From a virus: a DNA stretch of 21,670 bases. A model generated the notes under the pieces. It ran no database searches, was not told where the DNA came from, and saw nothing but the letters and a program-made list of their open reading frames with translations. Position numbers and translations under genes: made by a program. Within the stretch, counting starts at the first letter, position 1; every line of letters begins with the position of its first letter. Shown in pieces: positions 1 to 7,609 of this stretch. The DNA is taken from positions 1 to 21,670 of the IMG/VR virus record IMGVR_UViG_3300030012_004057; one strand, given 5' to 3'.

Positions 1-146
1 ACAAATTGCACCTTTGGATCTAAGGACTTTATGTTTTTTTTAGTCCTTGCGTCCAAGGTGTAAATAAGCCGAGGGTTTGGCTTAGGTTTTGGCTTAGGCT
101 TAGTTCGCTTAAAGCGACTAAACCACCGCTTTAAGCGTCTAAACAT
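1..146 (-). CDS. Endolysin N-terminus (M15 peptidase-like), cut by the window edge
   Basis: An open frame starts at the ATG at 146 and runs off the left edge, giving 48 residues. It begins with a very basic stretch (MFRRLKRWFSRFKR) and a Lys-Pro run (KPKPKPKP), then a segment LIYTLDARTKKNIKSLDPKV. The pattern LDxRTxxNIxxLDPKVQ is what I recall from the N-terminus of phage peptidoglycan peptidases of the M15 (D-Ala-D-Ala carboxypeptidase/VanY-like) type; the catalytic zinc-binding part would lie outside the window. It begins two bases after the lipoprotein stop, next to a holin-like gene, which fits a lysis cassette. The basic start is not a standard signal peptide, so holin-dependent release is more likely; this is inference. 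The Lys-Pro run comes from repeated CCTAAGCC units. The family call rests on a short match; that a gene exists here is better supported. Confidence 0.55.
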   Translation of the reverse strand, partial: MFRRLKRWFSRFKRTKPKPKPKPNPRLIYTLDARTKKNIKSLDPKVQF

Positions 147-148
147 AT

Positions 149-322
149 TTACTCACTTACCCAAACGCCAAGACCGACTGTGCGACCGTTTAAGGTACCT
201 TCAAGCCCAAGGCTAACAGGTTTAGGACCGCTTACTGGTCCAACGCCAATGAATGGGTTGCTCATCTTGCACCCTGACAATGCAAGCACTGACAACGCTA
301 ATAATATTAATTTTGTTTTCAT
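149..322 (-). CDS. Small lipoprotein, candidate outer spanin (Rz1-like)
   Basis: This is a 57-residue protein. The N-terminus is a classic lipoprotein signal: MKTK, a hydrophobic run (LILLALSVLAL), then a lipobox L15-S16-G17-C18. Residue 19 after the cysteine is Lys, not Asp, so sorting to the outer membrane is expected in a Gram-negative cell. The mature part is about 40 residues, rich in Gly, Pro and Val, and ends WVSE. The ATG follows directly after the TAA of the holin-like gene, and the next gene (endolysin-like) starts two bases after its stop. Size, lipobox and place in a lysis cassette fit an o-spanin, which helps disrupt the outer membrane at the end of lysis. No separate inner-membrane spanin (Rz) was found, so an unrelated lipoprotein, for example one blocking superinfection, remains possible. 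Confidence 0.7.
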   Translation of the reverse strand: MKTKLILLALSVLALSGCKMSNPFIGVGPVSGPKPVSLGLEGTLNGRTVGLGVWVSE

Positions 323-535
323 TTATTTAGATGCCAATTTTTTGGCGTTTAGTTTAGAGAAAATTATCTCAACTAACATCAGGGCAGCAGCGATAATCAC
401 CGCCACGGTTGCCTCAACTTGCTCATTGGTGACTGCCAACACGGGAGCGATGGCAATCCCAAGCTTAAGCAATTGACGCTTTACCCATCCACTAATGAGA
501 TGCTTTTCGATTAGTTTTTTTATCATGTTTTTCAT
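323..535 (-). CDS. Small membrane protein, putative holin
   Basis: This is a 70-residue protein starting MKNMIKKLIEKH. A basic N-terminus is followed by a moderately hydrophobic stretch (about residues 22-35) and a stronger membrane segment (about 43-60, AVIIAAALMLVEIIF), then a Lys-rich tail (SKLNAKKLASK). The layout of a basic Arg/Lys-Leu-Leu helix, a short acidic turn with Glu-Gln, a hydrophobic helix and a basic tail resembles small one- or two-helix phage holins of the Pam3 gp28 type. The frame is open upstream to 640, but I chose the ATG at 535: AAGGA lies five bases upstream, and the longer version would overlap the coding end of the 100-residue gene by 56 bases. The lipoprotein gene begins at the next base after its stop. 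Holins form lesions in the inner membrane and time lysis. Function is inferred from topology and neighbours. Confidence 0.6.
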   Translation of the reverse strand: MKNMIKKLIEKHLISGWVKRQLLKLGIAIAPVLAVTNEQVEATVAVIIAAALMLVEIIFSKLNAKKLASK

Positions 536-540
536 TGATA

Positions 541-545
541 TCCTT
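541..545 (-). promoter_or_regulatory. Ribosome-binding site deciding the holin-like start
   Basis: AAGGA on the minus strand lies five bases before the ATG at 535. No comparable site precedes the upstream in-frame Met at 640. It therefore supports the 70-residue form of the protein. Confidence 0.6.
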
Positions 546-584
546 GAGCCTTCACGCTTGCCCGGACGTTGCAAAAATGTTGCT

Positions 585-887
585 CTAGGCATCGAGTTCA
601 AACTGTTTTCTGTATGACTTAAAGCACTCAGAAAATACAAAATTTAAATAAGCATTCTCGTCAGCAATTAAGTCAGGGTTTGAAATTTTTGGCTCACCGA
701 CTGCCTCAACAAAGTCAGGGTTTGGAATTTCCTCACCTTCGTTTTCTGGGTCTGGCATTGTTGGACTGCCTTGACTTGGTACATATTCAGGGTTGTCAAT
801 CTCTTGTGGCTTTGCATTATTATGCGCCTCTAGTGATTTAGTAACCCCTGCCAGTTCGTCCTCAGTTAAGGTGTATTCAAATTTCAT
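585..887 (-). CDS. Hypothetical protein with an Asn-Pro-Asp/Glu tandem repeat
   Basis: This is a 100-residue acidic protein of unknown function. Residues 1-30 (MKFEYTLTEDELAGVTKSL...) look helical. The centre carries two copies of a unit of about 17 residues with a period of 24: NPEYVPSQGSPTMPDPE (32-48) and NPDFVEAVGEPKISNPD (56-72), sharing NP[ED][YF]VxxxGxP. The C-terminus (about 75-100) is aromatic and amphipathic. Its ATG overlaps the TGA of the preceding 59-residue gene as ATGA. It lies between the tail fibre and the lysis cassette, so a small virion or fibre-accessory role is possible, but nothing in the sequence proves this. The 49 bases between its stop and the holin-like start hold only the latter's ribosome-binding site. 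Confidence 0.75.
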   Translation of the reverse strand: MKFEYTLTEDELAGVTKSLEAHNNAKPQEIDNPEYVPSQGSPTMPDPENEGEEIPNPDFVEAVGEPKISNPDLIADENAYLNFVFSECFKSYRKQFELDA

Positions 888-1063
888 TCTTCTGTCTTTT
901 CAGGCTCTGGTTGTTCTGGTTTTAGTTTAGCAAATGCTTGCACGGCTCCGGGTAAGTCATTGCTTACCGCTTGCAGCCCTGCCGCTTTTATTCCTGTGTC
1001 AATTAACGCAGCTAATAAATTAAACTGCTCATTTGTTAGTGTTGTGTTTGGTTGGTCTTTCAT
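884..1063 (-). CDS. Hypothetical 59-residue protein
   Basis: A short gene between the tail fibre and the 100-residue gene, filling an otherwise empty 180-base gap. It encodes MKDQPNTTLTNEQFNLLAAL..., a central segment of Ala, Leu and Gly likely to be helical (about 14-48), and a charged Pro/Glu C-terminus (LKPEQPEPEKTEE). No membrane helix or known motif is seen. It starts seven bases after the tail fibre stop, and its TGA overlaps the next ATG as ATGA, the same coupling used elsewhere in this block, which is the main reason for believing it is expressed. No clear ribosome-binding site is visible, so it may depend on coupling from the fibre gene. Confidence 0.6.
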   Translation of the reverse strand: MKDQPNTTLTNEQFNLLAALIDTGIKAAGLQAVSNDLPGAVQAFAKLKPEQPEPEKTEE

Positions 1064-1070
1064 AAATTTT

Positions 1071-4000
1071 TTAAACTGCCGTTGATGTCACTGTTCCGTC
1101 ATTGGCAACTGTTATCTTGTAACGAGTGCCATCAGGTGAGGATAAAATTAAACCTTTGCCGTGTTCTTGAATTTCAACATCGCCATCAGCTTCAATTCTT
1201 ACAGTGTGGGTACTACCTGCAAAAAAGTCTAGTGGATGCGCTGATGCAACAGCATTGCCAGTTCTTGAATAAATCTTATTAGAACTCCCATCAGGTGCAA
1301 TTAACATACCGCCTGATGGAGATGCTTGCGAGTTGTCTATGCCTATTTGACCAACAACGTTGAGATCTCTGTTAGGATCATTATGGTTAATTCCAACTTT
1401 TCCTAAACCACTTATTCTAAACGCTTCGGTGTTATTAGGCTTAAAAACTATGTCATTGTCGGTCTGACTGCTTGTGCTTAAAATTAAATCATTAAAAGAA
1501 TTATTTAGTTCATAATTACCAACTATATAATAATGCCCGTAATTTAAAACGCCTGAGCTAGAAACCCTAAATTTAAGTGAATTGTTGACACTAAACCTAT
1601 GTTCTCTTGTATTGCTAGCAAATGACCCAATGCTAGTTGTGTCATATTTAATATGATCAGACTCAGCCGATATTTTTAGAGCCTCGTAGTTTGAGCCGTT
1701 TGTGTAATTGATGTAATTTTGTAAAATTGAATTAGTGTTTAAAATTTGAAAATGTGGTACCGAATTATTTTTTACAATTAAATTATGATATCCACTTGGC
1801 GCATTAATTTCCAAGCCATTACCTGTTTGCTGTAAGGTTGTAATTGCCGGGACTGAAGCTCTTTTTATTCCAATAGTGTCTTCAACTGTCAATTTGTTAC
1901 TTGGTGTGCAACCTATCCCCACGTTGCCGCTTGAGTCAATGCGCATTCTTTCGGTTGATGCAGTATAAAATTGCATATAATCCGAGCCGCTAGAATTATG
2001 ATTGTAACTAATGCCGCCAACGTTGGCTGTATCATCTGAAAATCTTATATGGCTTTGCGCTCCTGACGCCTCTGGTGCTTTCAATTCAAGAATAGCGTCA
2101 TTACCTGATGTAGTTTCAACTAATAGTTTTGTATCTGCGCTTATGCTTTTTAAATGCAATAAACTACTTGGCGATGTCGTGCCAATTCCAACGTTGCCGT
2201 TTGAATCAATGCGCATTTTTTCGGTAACACCGGCAGAGCTTGATTTAGTTAAAAAATATAAATCACCAAAACTACCTGTACCTTTTCTTTCGTGTGCTAT
2301 TGCAGCACCAACTGCGGTTAAGTTGCTTGAAAGACCAAAAGAAATCCCAAGACTTTCGTTTGTGTCATCAGCTGAATTGTGTAGATTTAAGGCATATTTA
2401 TTATGCGTGTCAAAATCACTTGAGCAATCTAAGGCGCTATGAATAGTTGTTGTGCCGCTTGGCGACCCTCCAATGCCAACTCGTGAGTCTAAACTTATCA
2501 CTAGCGTGTCATTGCTTGCACCTGATTGAACCTTGAAAGGATAAGACGAATTGGTTATATCTCTTATGTAAAAGTCGCCACCTAAACCGAATAAACTAAA
2601 CTCTTGGTTACTTGCATCGGTTTCTCTAAATACTAAACTAGGTGCTGATGTTGCAAGTCTGACAGAACCGCCAACATCAAGTTTATAAGTTGACGATGGT
2701 GATGGTTGATTTATTCCAAAACACCCAGACGAGTTAAACCTAGCCGCCTCGGTTTTAGCTCCTGACGCTTGATTAGTAAAAAATTTAATTTGTCTAGCTA
2801 AGGAGGGTGTGCCATTAAAACCACCAACATCTAAACTTACAATTCCACTTTCAGTGCTTGATGTTATTACAGCCCGAGAGTTTCCATCACCGTCAAAAGT
2901 TGTAGTCCCCTTAATATGTAAGGCTGTTGCTGCAGTGCAATTAATGCCTAAGCCTGTGGAGTTTAAAATTGCTTGTGTTGCTCCTTCAGTTGCAAAATTT
3001 AAGGTGTTGTTTGTGTGATTGTAACCTACTTGTCCAACTGTTTCACCGTCTTGGTCACCAAACCAAATAGCACTTGAACCAGTATTTTTTGCCATAATAG
3101 CAAGAGCGGTTCCGCTTGCTGTGTCACTTTCAATAATTGCTTGTGTTCGTACATTGTATGAACTACTAAAACCAGATGCGCCATTTTTAATGTGTAATTT
3201 TTTGCTTGGCGTCCCTCCAATGCCTAAGTTAGAATTTATTATTTTTATATCAGCTATATCCGAACCACCTTCAATAGCTAATCTTTCAACGGCTGTTCCT
3301 GACCCGTTTCGTGAATAAAATTTATGATCATAATCACCGTTAGCAATTTCTAATTTTGTAGATCCTGTTGTTGTTCCTACTATTAAATTTGGAGTGCTAT
3401 TTGTAAAACCAACTTGTAAGGCAGTGTCTCCTTGAGATGCTGTTGTAATTTCAAGCCTTGCGCTTGGAGTGCAACCAATCCCTAATCGCCCACTAGAGTC
3501 AAACCTAGCCGCCTCGGTGCCGCCTGTTGTAAAGGCTAATGTATTGCCTGCAGCTTTAAAAATTCCTGTATCTAAATCGTCTCCAAATCGAAAACTTGGA
3601 AAACTTGCTGAACCACTAGAAACTTGAACTTTTCCAATATTAAAGGTACCTAAAGTGCCGCTAAAAACCTCGCTGTTGTTTGTTGCGTCTGTAAGGAAAG
3701 TAAAAGCATCAGATGAATTATCATATCCAAAAAAGCCAATTTTTGCGCTTTCGCCTGATCTAAAATATCTAAACTCAATGCCTCGGTCTTTGTTGTCAGA
3801 CGCATCAGGCGCAGTGTCACCGCCTACTGTGAAAACTGGATCATCCACGGTGACCACTGTTGAGTTAAAAGTTGTGGTCGTGCCTGAGACATCAAGGTCG
3901 CCATTGACAATCAGCTTGCCCGATATGGTTGCGCCTGTGTCGGTTGTTTCAAATTTTTTAGAGTTATTATAAAAAAATTCTACATTACCACCGTTGTTTG

Positions 4001-5345
4001 CGTTTATAAATTGCCCACTGCCGTCTTCATTTGCTAAACGTAAATTGTTTGCTCTTATATAAAATTCGCCTGTTCCTGCCTCAACGTCAATGAAACTAGC
4101 AGAACCATCGTGGTAAATTTGGAGATCATCAGCATTACCAAAAGTTGCTTTTACATTATCACCAAACAAAGCGTCACCTGTCATCGTCCCACCTGCCAAG
4201 GGTAAAAATGGAGCCGCTAAGGTGTCAGATGAGTAAGTCAAGCCACCTGACAAGCTAATTGCGGTCCCTTTGTTTACGTCATTACCTGCAATGGTAAACA
4301 AAGCACCAAGTGAATCGTTGTTAAGCATGGCACTTGAGCCAATCACCTCAGCAAATGGCTCAGCAAGGTCAACGTTTTCACTTAAAAGCACCTCGTTGCC
4401 TTTTTTAAGAGTAAACCCTACGGATAAATCAGAGCCGTCAGAATTGGCAGCATAAGCCAAGGCTGTTGTGTTAAGGCTTAAGGTTGCATTAACTGACGGG
4501 CGTTTGACTAGGTTGTGAGTGCCTGCGCTTAGTGCGGTTTTATCTCCGTTAGTTTTGTAAGTAATCTGCCAAATGCGTTCACCTGTTTTTTTAACGCTTC
4601 CAATGTCGTTAGATAAAGCAGAGTTTAAAATTGTTTTGACCTGTGCGGCTGTTGCCTCGGTTGAAATTGGTTCAGAGTTTGAAACTACAAAAAAGCTGCC
4701 GGGCGCAGGGTCACCAGTTACTGATAATTGAACAACCTCTCTCGTGTTGGCAGTGCCCTCCACCAAGGTCGTGATTGTTAAGGCAGGGTTTGAGTTGGCA
4801 GACCATCCAACTGTTGATACCTCGGCAAGACTTGCCTCCTCAAGTGTTAAAAGTTGGACCTCACGAGTTGATCCTGTTCCTGCTGTCACCTCTGAGATTA
4901 AAACAGAGGCGGGTTGCATAGAATCGTTAACGCCTGCGGTTATAGCTGCCCTTGATCCAACTAATCTGAATGTAATTTGGAAAGCTCTGCCGTTGTTTAG
5001 TTCAACGACGTCAACGCCACCCGCTGCATCAACCTCACTGACGGCATTTAGTGCCGCCTCGATACGTGTCGCAAGCTTTGGCTTTGATAGGTCAATCTCC
5101 TCGGTGGTCCCTGTAAATGTCAGGGTAAGCTTGCCAGTCGTGACCGCTTGAGCTTGTCGACCAATTAGGACCTCATAGTCTGATGACCCTGGGGTTGCAT
5201 AGCCTTCATCATTGTCGACTAAAAACAATTCAATAGGGACGCTCGCAGTGCGTTCACTCCTAAAAAGCTCAGACACCGTGACGGGTGTCTTATCATCAAA
5301 ATTTTTCTGAAGCCTTTGAGCGTCTGAATTATAAATTAATCTCAT
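1071..5345 (-). CDS. Tail fibre / receptor-binding protein built of repeats
   Basis: This is a 1424-residue virion protein, the largest here. Residues about 1-330 are beta-rich and contain two related modules of about 100 residues, each with a TREV/STREVQL strand. A central part (about 380-580) includes KLIVNGDLDVSGTTTTFN, a segment common in marine phage fibres. From about 620 to 1400 comes a series of fibre repeats built on [DS]SxGxxGIGxxxPSxxL, with copies near 621, 708, 798, 877, 958, 1053, 1143 and 1318. The C-terminus (GKGLILSSPDGTRYKITVANDG) resembles fibre tips I know from aquatic phages. No C-terminal S74 self-cleaving chaperone domain is seen. AAGGA lies four bases before the ATG, partly within the stop of the preceding gene. 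It probably trimerises and recognises the host surface. Confidence 0.85.
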   Translation of the reverse strand: MRLIYNSDAQRLQKNFDDKTPVTVSELFRSERTASVPIELFLVDNDEGYATPGSSDYEVLIGRQAQAVTTGKLTLTFTGTTEEIDLSKPKLATRIEAALNAVSEVDAAGGVDVVELNNGRAFQITFRLVGSRAAITAGVNDSMQPASVLISEVTAGTGSTREVQLLTLEEASLAEVSTVGWSANSNPALTITTLVEGTANTREVVQLSVTGDPAPGSFFVVSNSEPISTEATAAQVKTILNSALSNDIGSVKKTGERIWQITYKTNGDKTALSAGTHNLVKRPSVNATLSLNTTALAYAANSDGSDLSVGFTLKKGNEVLLSENVDLAEPFAEVIGSSAMLNNDSLGALFTIAGNDVNKGTAISLSGGLTYSSDTLAAPFLPLAGGTMTGDALFGDNVKATFGNADDLQIYHDGSASFIDVEAGTGEFYIRANNLRLANEDGSGQFINANNGGNVEFFYNNSKKFETTDTGATISGKLIVNGDLDVSGTTTTFNSTVVTVDDPVFTVGGDTAPDASDNKDRGIEFRYFRSGESAKIGFFGYDNSSDAFTFLTDATNNSEVFSGTLGTFNIGKVQVSSGSASFPSFRFGDDLDTGIFKAAGNTLAFTTGGTEAARFDSSGRLGIGCTPSARLEITTASQGDTALQVGFTNSTPNLIVGTTTGSTKLEIANGDYDHKFYSRNGSGTAVERLAIEGGSDIADIKIINSNLGIGGTPSKKLHIKNGASGFSSSYNVRTQAIIESDTASGTALAIMAKNTGSSAIWFGDQDGETVGQVGYNHTNNTLNFATEGATQAILNSTGLGINCTAATALHIKGTTTFDGDGNSRAVITSSTESGIVSLDVGGFNGTPSLARQIKFFTNQASGAKTEAARFNSSGCFGINQPSPSSTYKLDVGGSVRLATSAPSLVFRETDASNQEFSLFGLGGDFYIRDITNSSYPFKVQSGASNDTLVISLDSRVGIGGSPSGTTTIHSALDCSSDFDTHNKYALNLHNSADDTNESLGISFGLSSNLTAVGAAIAHERKGTGSFGDLYFLTKSSSAGVTEKMRIDSNGNVGIGTTSPSSLLHLKSISADTKLLVETTSGNDAILELKAPEASGAQSHIRFSDDTANVGGISYNHNSSGSDYMQFYTASTERMRIDSSGNVGIGCTPSNKLTVEDTIGIKRASVPAITTLQQTGNGLEINAPSGYHNLIVKNNSVPHFQILNTNSILQNYINYTNGSNYEALKISAESDHIKYDTTSIGSFASNTREHRFSVNNSLKFRVSSSGVLNYGHYYIVGNYELNNSFNDLILSTSSQTDNDIVFKPNNTEAFRISGLGKVGINHNDPNRDLNVVGQIGIDNSQASPSGGMLIAPDGSSNKIYSRTGNAVASAHPLDFFAGSTHTVRIEADGDVEIQEHGKGLILSSPDGTRYKITVANDGTVTSTAV

Positions 5346-5346
5346 G

Positions 5347-6429
5347 TTATCCTTGTGAAATTATGGCTATGTTGGCAACCGTTCCGCTTGTGGCTGCGTT
5401 GCTTGTAATGTTGAGACGGGCATACTCAGCAAAAAGATCATCCCCGACTAATTGCTGATCTTGATCACTGGCAAGGTTGGTGATGGTTGTCGTTGGTACG
5501 TTGCGAAAATTGACGTTGTCATTGCTGACTTGAATCGCTGCATTGACTGCCCCGTTTGGTGTTCCTGTTCTAATATCAACGGCAAACTTTCCACGGGTCG
5601 CAACGCTTAAGCTTGCGCCTGTGAATCCGCCCGGCAAAGTGTTTGATGTTTGTGCCTCACTTTGCAAGGTAATCCCCTCGGTTGCTGATGTTGATGCGCT
5701 TTTAAGTCCTGCGCTTATTGATCCAATCAAAGTGCCATCAATGCCACCCCTTATGTTACAAATGGCAAACTTGTTGGCGTCGTAAGGTATTAAAACCCAA
5801 GCCAATTGCCTTGCTGTTTTAATTTTATCAGTGAGCGTGATTGTTGTACCTGACACTGTAGCGGTCAGATATGGGTTTGCTCCATCCGAGTTCATCCATG
5901 CGCCTCCAGAGCTCTCTCCACCTGTTGAATGTGTCCCTGTTGCTGCGTCATTGATTGCACTGGCAAGGTTTGCAGCAACCTCAGACAACGTTGAAACTGT
6001 TTTGACATTGCCATTGGCACTTACTGTATTTCTAAAAGTAAATTGCTTAACAAATCCTGTGAGACCAACATCAAAAGTTTCTCCATCCATTGGCTGACTT
6101 AAAATTTTTATTGATCCTGTGGCTGCGGTTCCGTTGTTTAGCCTGACTTGAACGGTGCCACCTAGTGCGGTCTCAGTGCCTGAGCTTCTATTTGAAAAGT
6201 AATGAAATTCTTTAAGGGCGTCAGTGCTCAGCCTTTCAATTTTGCCGCCATTTGTGGCACTTGTCAGCGTTTCAGATACAGCGGTCGAATCACTATTTTT
6301 TAAACCTGCAATAACAAAATCCTCATCATCAGCCGCAGCCGATGACCTTAAATAAATTTTATTATTTGCAACAAAAGCAGCCCCATCAAAAGAGCTCTCT
6401 CCAACAAAATTGACGTAATTGACAGGCAT
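5347..6429 (-). CDS. Putative virion protein upstream of the tail fibre
   Basis: This is a 360-residue, Ser/Thr/Ala/Gly-rich protein predicted to be mostly beta-strand, with no known catalytic motif. It starts MPVNYVNFVGESSFDGAAFV. Residues about 95-210 (TGSIKILSQPMDGETFDVGL ... ATVSGTTITLT) resemble the repetitive beta modules in phage fibre and baseplate proteins, and the C-terminus (NVNFRNVPTTTITNLASDQD...) is of the same character. Its stop is one base before the fibre start, so the two are surely co-expressed; a fibre-base or adaptor role is the likeliest reading. It is the first gene of the third motif-led unit: TCCCCTATC lies 31 bases before the ATG. No Shine-Dalgarno sequence is seen, and an AT-rich inverted repeat fills the leader. 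Function is inference from position and composition. Confidence 0.65.
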   Translation of the reverse strand: MPVNYVNFVGESSFDGAAFVANNKIYLRSSAAADDEDFVIAGLKNSDSTAVSETLTSATNGGKIERLSTDALKEFHYFSNRSSGTETALGGTVQVRLNNGTAATGSIKILSQPMDGETFDVGLTGFVKQFTFRNTVSANGNVKTVSTLSEVAANLASAINDAATGTHSTGGESSGGAWMNSDGANPYLTATVSGTTITLTDKIKTARQLAWVLIPYDANKFAICNIRGGIDGTLIGSISAGLKSASTSATEGITLQSEAQTSNTLPGGFTGASLSVATRGKFAVDIRTGTPNGAVNAAIQVSNDNVNFRNVPTTTITNLASDQDQQLVGDDLFAEYARLNITSNAATSGTVANIAIISQG

Positions 6430-6430
6430 T

Positions 6431-6450
6431 AAAACATTTTACAATGTTTT
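6431..6450. repeat. Perfect inverted repeat in the leader of the fibre unit
   Basis: Arms AAAACATT (6431-6438) and AATGTTTT (6443-6450) flank a four-base loop, directly before the ATG at 6429 and overlapping the stop of the preceding gene. It could be an operator, a weak hairpin at the start codon, or part of the AT-rich downstream half of a promoter. Confidence 0.5.
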
Positions 6451-6741
6451 AAGAAAATCCGATAGGGGAGCGTCCCAGTGGCACATTCTTAAAATGCAGG
6501 GCACCCGATTATCAAGTTGCCCATCGGCAGCAAGCAAAGCAAGACGATGGTGTCCGTGAATGTGAGGCACTGAATTAGTGCTGACCAACATCGTGGCGGG
6601 GTGTTTTTGTAGCCAACCGTCAAGCCTCAATGATTTAGTTGTTTCAGCGTCAGGCAAAACCCTTGGGCGATCTGCTAACCTCCAAAGTATTTCAGCTTTG
6701 ACCCAAATTAATGAATCCACATGATTAACCAGTCTCGACAT
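6439..6741 (-). CDS. Small protein with a ParB-like GHHR motif
   Basis: This is a 100-residue protein. Residues 52-82 carry LVSTNSVPHIHGHHRLALL followed by VPCIL. A beta-strand, then G-H-H-R-L (63-67) at the start of a helix, then a second strand V-P-x-I-L, is the core of the ParB/Srx fold (compare GHARL in the ParB-methyltransferase fusion at the right of the window). About 45 N-terminal residues (LIWVKAEILWRLADRPRVLP) do not match the usual N-terminal ParB strand well, so it may be a divergent or partial ParB-like domain. The ATG at 6741 overlaps the preceding gene by 17 bases; GTG at 6720 is an alternative start. It sits between tail genes, an odd place for a DNA-binding or nuclease-like protein. 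Motif copy A lies in its last codons. Activity is unproven. Confidence 0.6.
   Translation of the reverse strand: MSRLVNHVDSLIWVKAEILWRLADRPRVLPDAETTKSLRLDGWLQKHPATMLVSTNSVPHIHGHHRLALLAADGQLDNRVPCILRMCHWDAPLSDFLKTL
6461..6471 (-). promoter_or_regulatory. Motif copy A: GCTCCCCTATC, candidate late promoter/operator for the fibre-lysis unit
   Basis: The minus strand reads GCTCCCCTATC, ending 31 bases before the ATG at 6429. The same 11-mer occurs at 17599-17609 and its 9-base core at 12148-12156. This copy lies inside the last codons of the preceding gene (encoding APLSD), so its spacing to the downstream start, not to the upstream stop, is what matches the others. TAAAAT begins 20 bases after the motif, a plausible -10 hexamer. 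Confidence 0.5.
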
Positions 6742-7606
6742 ATCCGGGGATATCGTGGATGTTTTCCAAGGTTAAATCTGCGGGATCTATTGGTGCAGGC
6801 GGTTCAGTCCTGTCGTCTGCATCTGTTGTTGAGTCCACAACTCTAGGATGCTTATGGGTCCAGACTGGTCCTTCAACAAACCACCTTTGACCTGTAACAG
6901 CCCCAAAATTATCAAGAGTAAAATGACCCATTAGGATAAAAGTGGAACCGTTTTCTTGTGGCATATTTTCCTCAATTTGTGAAATTATTGAAACATTAGT
7001 CACGTAATAATTTGTTTCAGAAATTTCAACGACAACCCCATTATGCGTTGATGGATCAGACGAGTTTATTGTTACAGGTTGATTTTGTCCATCAATCGTA
7101 ACAAATGATTCTAAAAGTAAACTAGGGGCAATAATAAACGAGCCGCCTGAAGCACTTTTACCAATGACGTCAACCCTTTGCGACCAATCAATTTTTAACA
7201 ATATAAAATTTGTGTATCCCGGTTCAAGGGTCAAGCTTGGCGGATCGTCAGCACTTAACAGGGTGGTCCCGATCTTAGGCTCAAATGGAAATTGATTGAT
7301 TGCATTTAAGCGATCAGAGTCAGAGCCATCATAATCCCAAGGACCAAACACGTAGCCAGTGCGTATAAATAATTTTGTGCCTGAGGCATCAGCACCACCC
7401 GCCTCGTCAAATGCCCTGACTACAGTCGGAGCAAATTGTGGATAAAAACGCCTTTCAAGTGGGCGATTGACCTTAAAGCCGTTAGGCGTCATCTCGATCA
7501 AACCACCCTCAATAGGTCTGACCCTTTTTAGGTAAGCAAAAAGCTCAGAAAACTTTTTCCTTATTTTTGTAAAAGGAATGTTTTCATCTGATGGCAATTG
7601 TATCAT
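6725..7606 (-). CDS. Putative distal tail / minor structural protein
   Basis: This is a 293-residue protein without a motif I can name. It starts MIQLPSDENIPFTKIRKKFS, with an amphipathic helix (about 13-32) followed by a beta-rich body (about 45-240) with regular hydrophobic strands such as GYTNFILLKIDW and GSTFILMGHFTL. The C-terminus is acidic and Pro-rich (RTEPPAPIDPADLTLENI). It follows the preceding gene after three bases and precedes the GHHR gene, all within the stretch between tape measure and fibre where siphoviruses keep distal-tail, hub and baseplate proteins. That position is the only basis for the role. The start lacks a Shine-Dalgarno sequence; the bases before it are nearly all A/T. 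Confidence 0.6.
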   Translation of the reverse strand: MIQLPSDENIPFTKIRKKFSELFAYLKRVRPIEGGLIEMTPNGFKVNRPLERRFYPQFAPTVVRAFDEAGGADASGTKLFIRTGYVFGPWDYDGSDSDRLNAINQFPFEPKIGTTLLSADDPPSLTLEPGYTNFILLKIDWSQRVDVIGKSASGGSFIIAPSLLLESFVTIDGQNQPVTINSSDPSTHNGVVVEISETNYYVTNVSIISQIEENMPQENGSTFILMGHFTLDNFGAVTGQRWFVEGPVWTHKHPRVVDSTTDADDRTEPPAPIDPADLTLENIHDIPGYVETG

Positions 7607-7609
7607 TTT

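Noticed and set aside
536-640. N-terminal extension of the holin-like protein to Met at 640
   Set aside because: It would overlap the neighbouring gene by 56 bases, lacks a ribosome-binding site, and the AAGGA before 535 gives a better start.
2011-2442. Plus-strand open frame of 143 codons inside the tail fibre gene
   Set aside because: It is antisense to a confidently identified gene, has no ribosome-binding site or family resemblance, and mirrors the low stop frequency of the opposite strand. Other plus-strand frames of 60-140 codons (for example 4744-5151, 3655-3972, 17128-17454, 19262-19591, 21310-21624) were rejected likewise.
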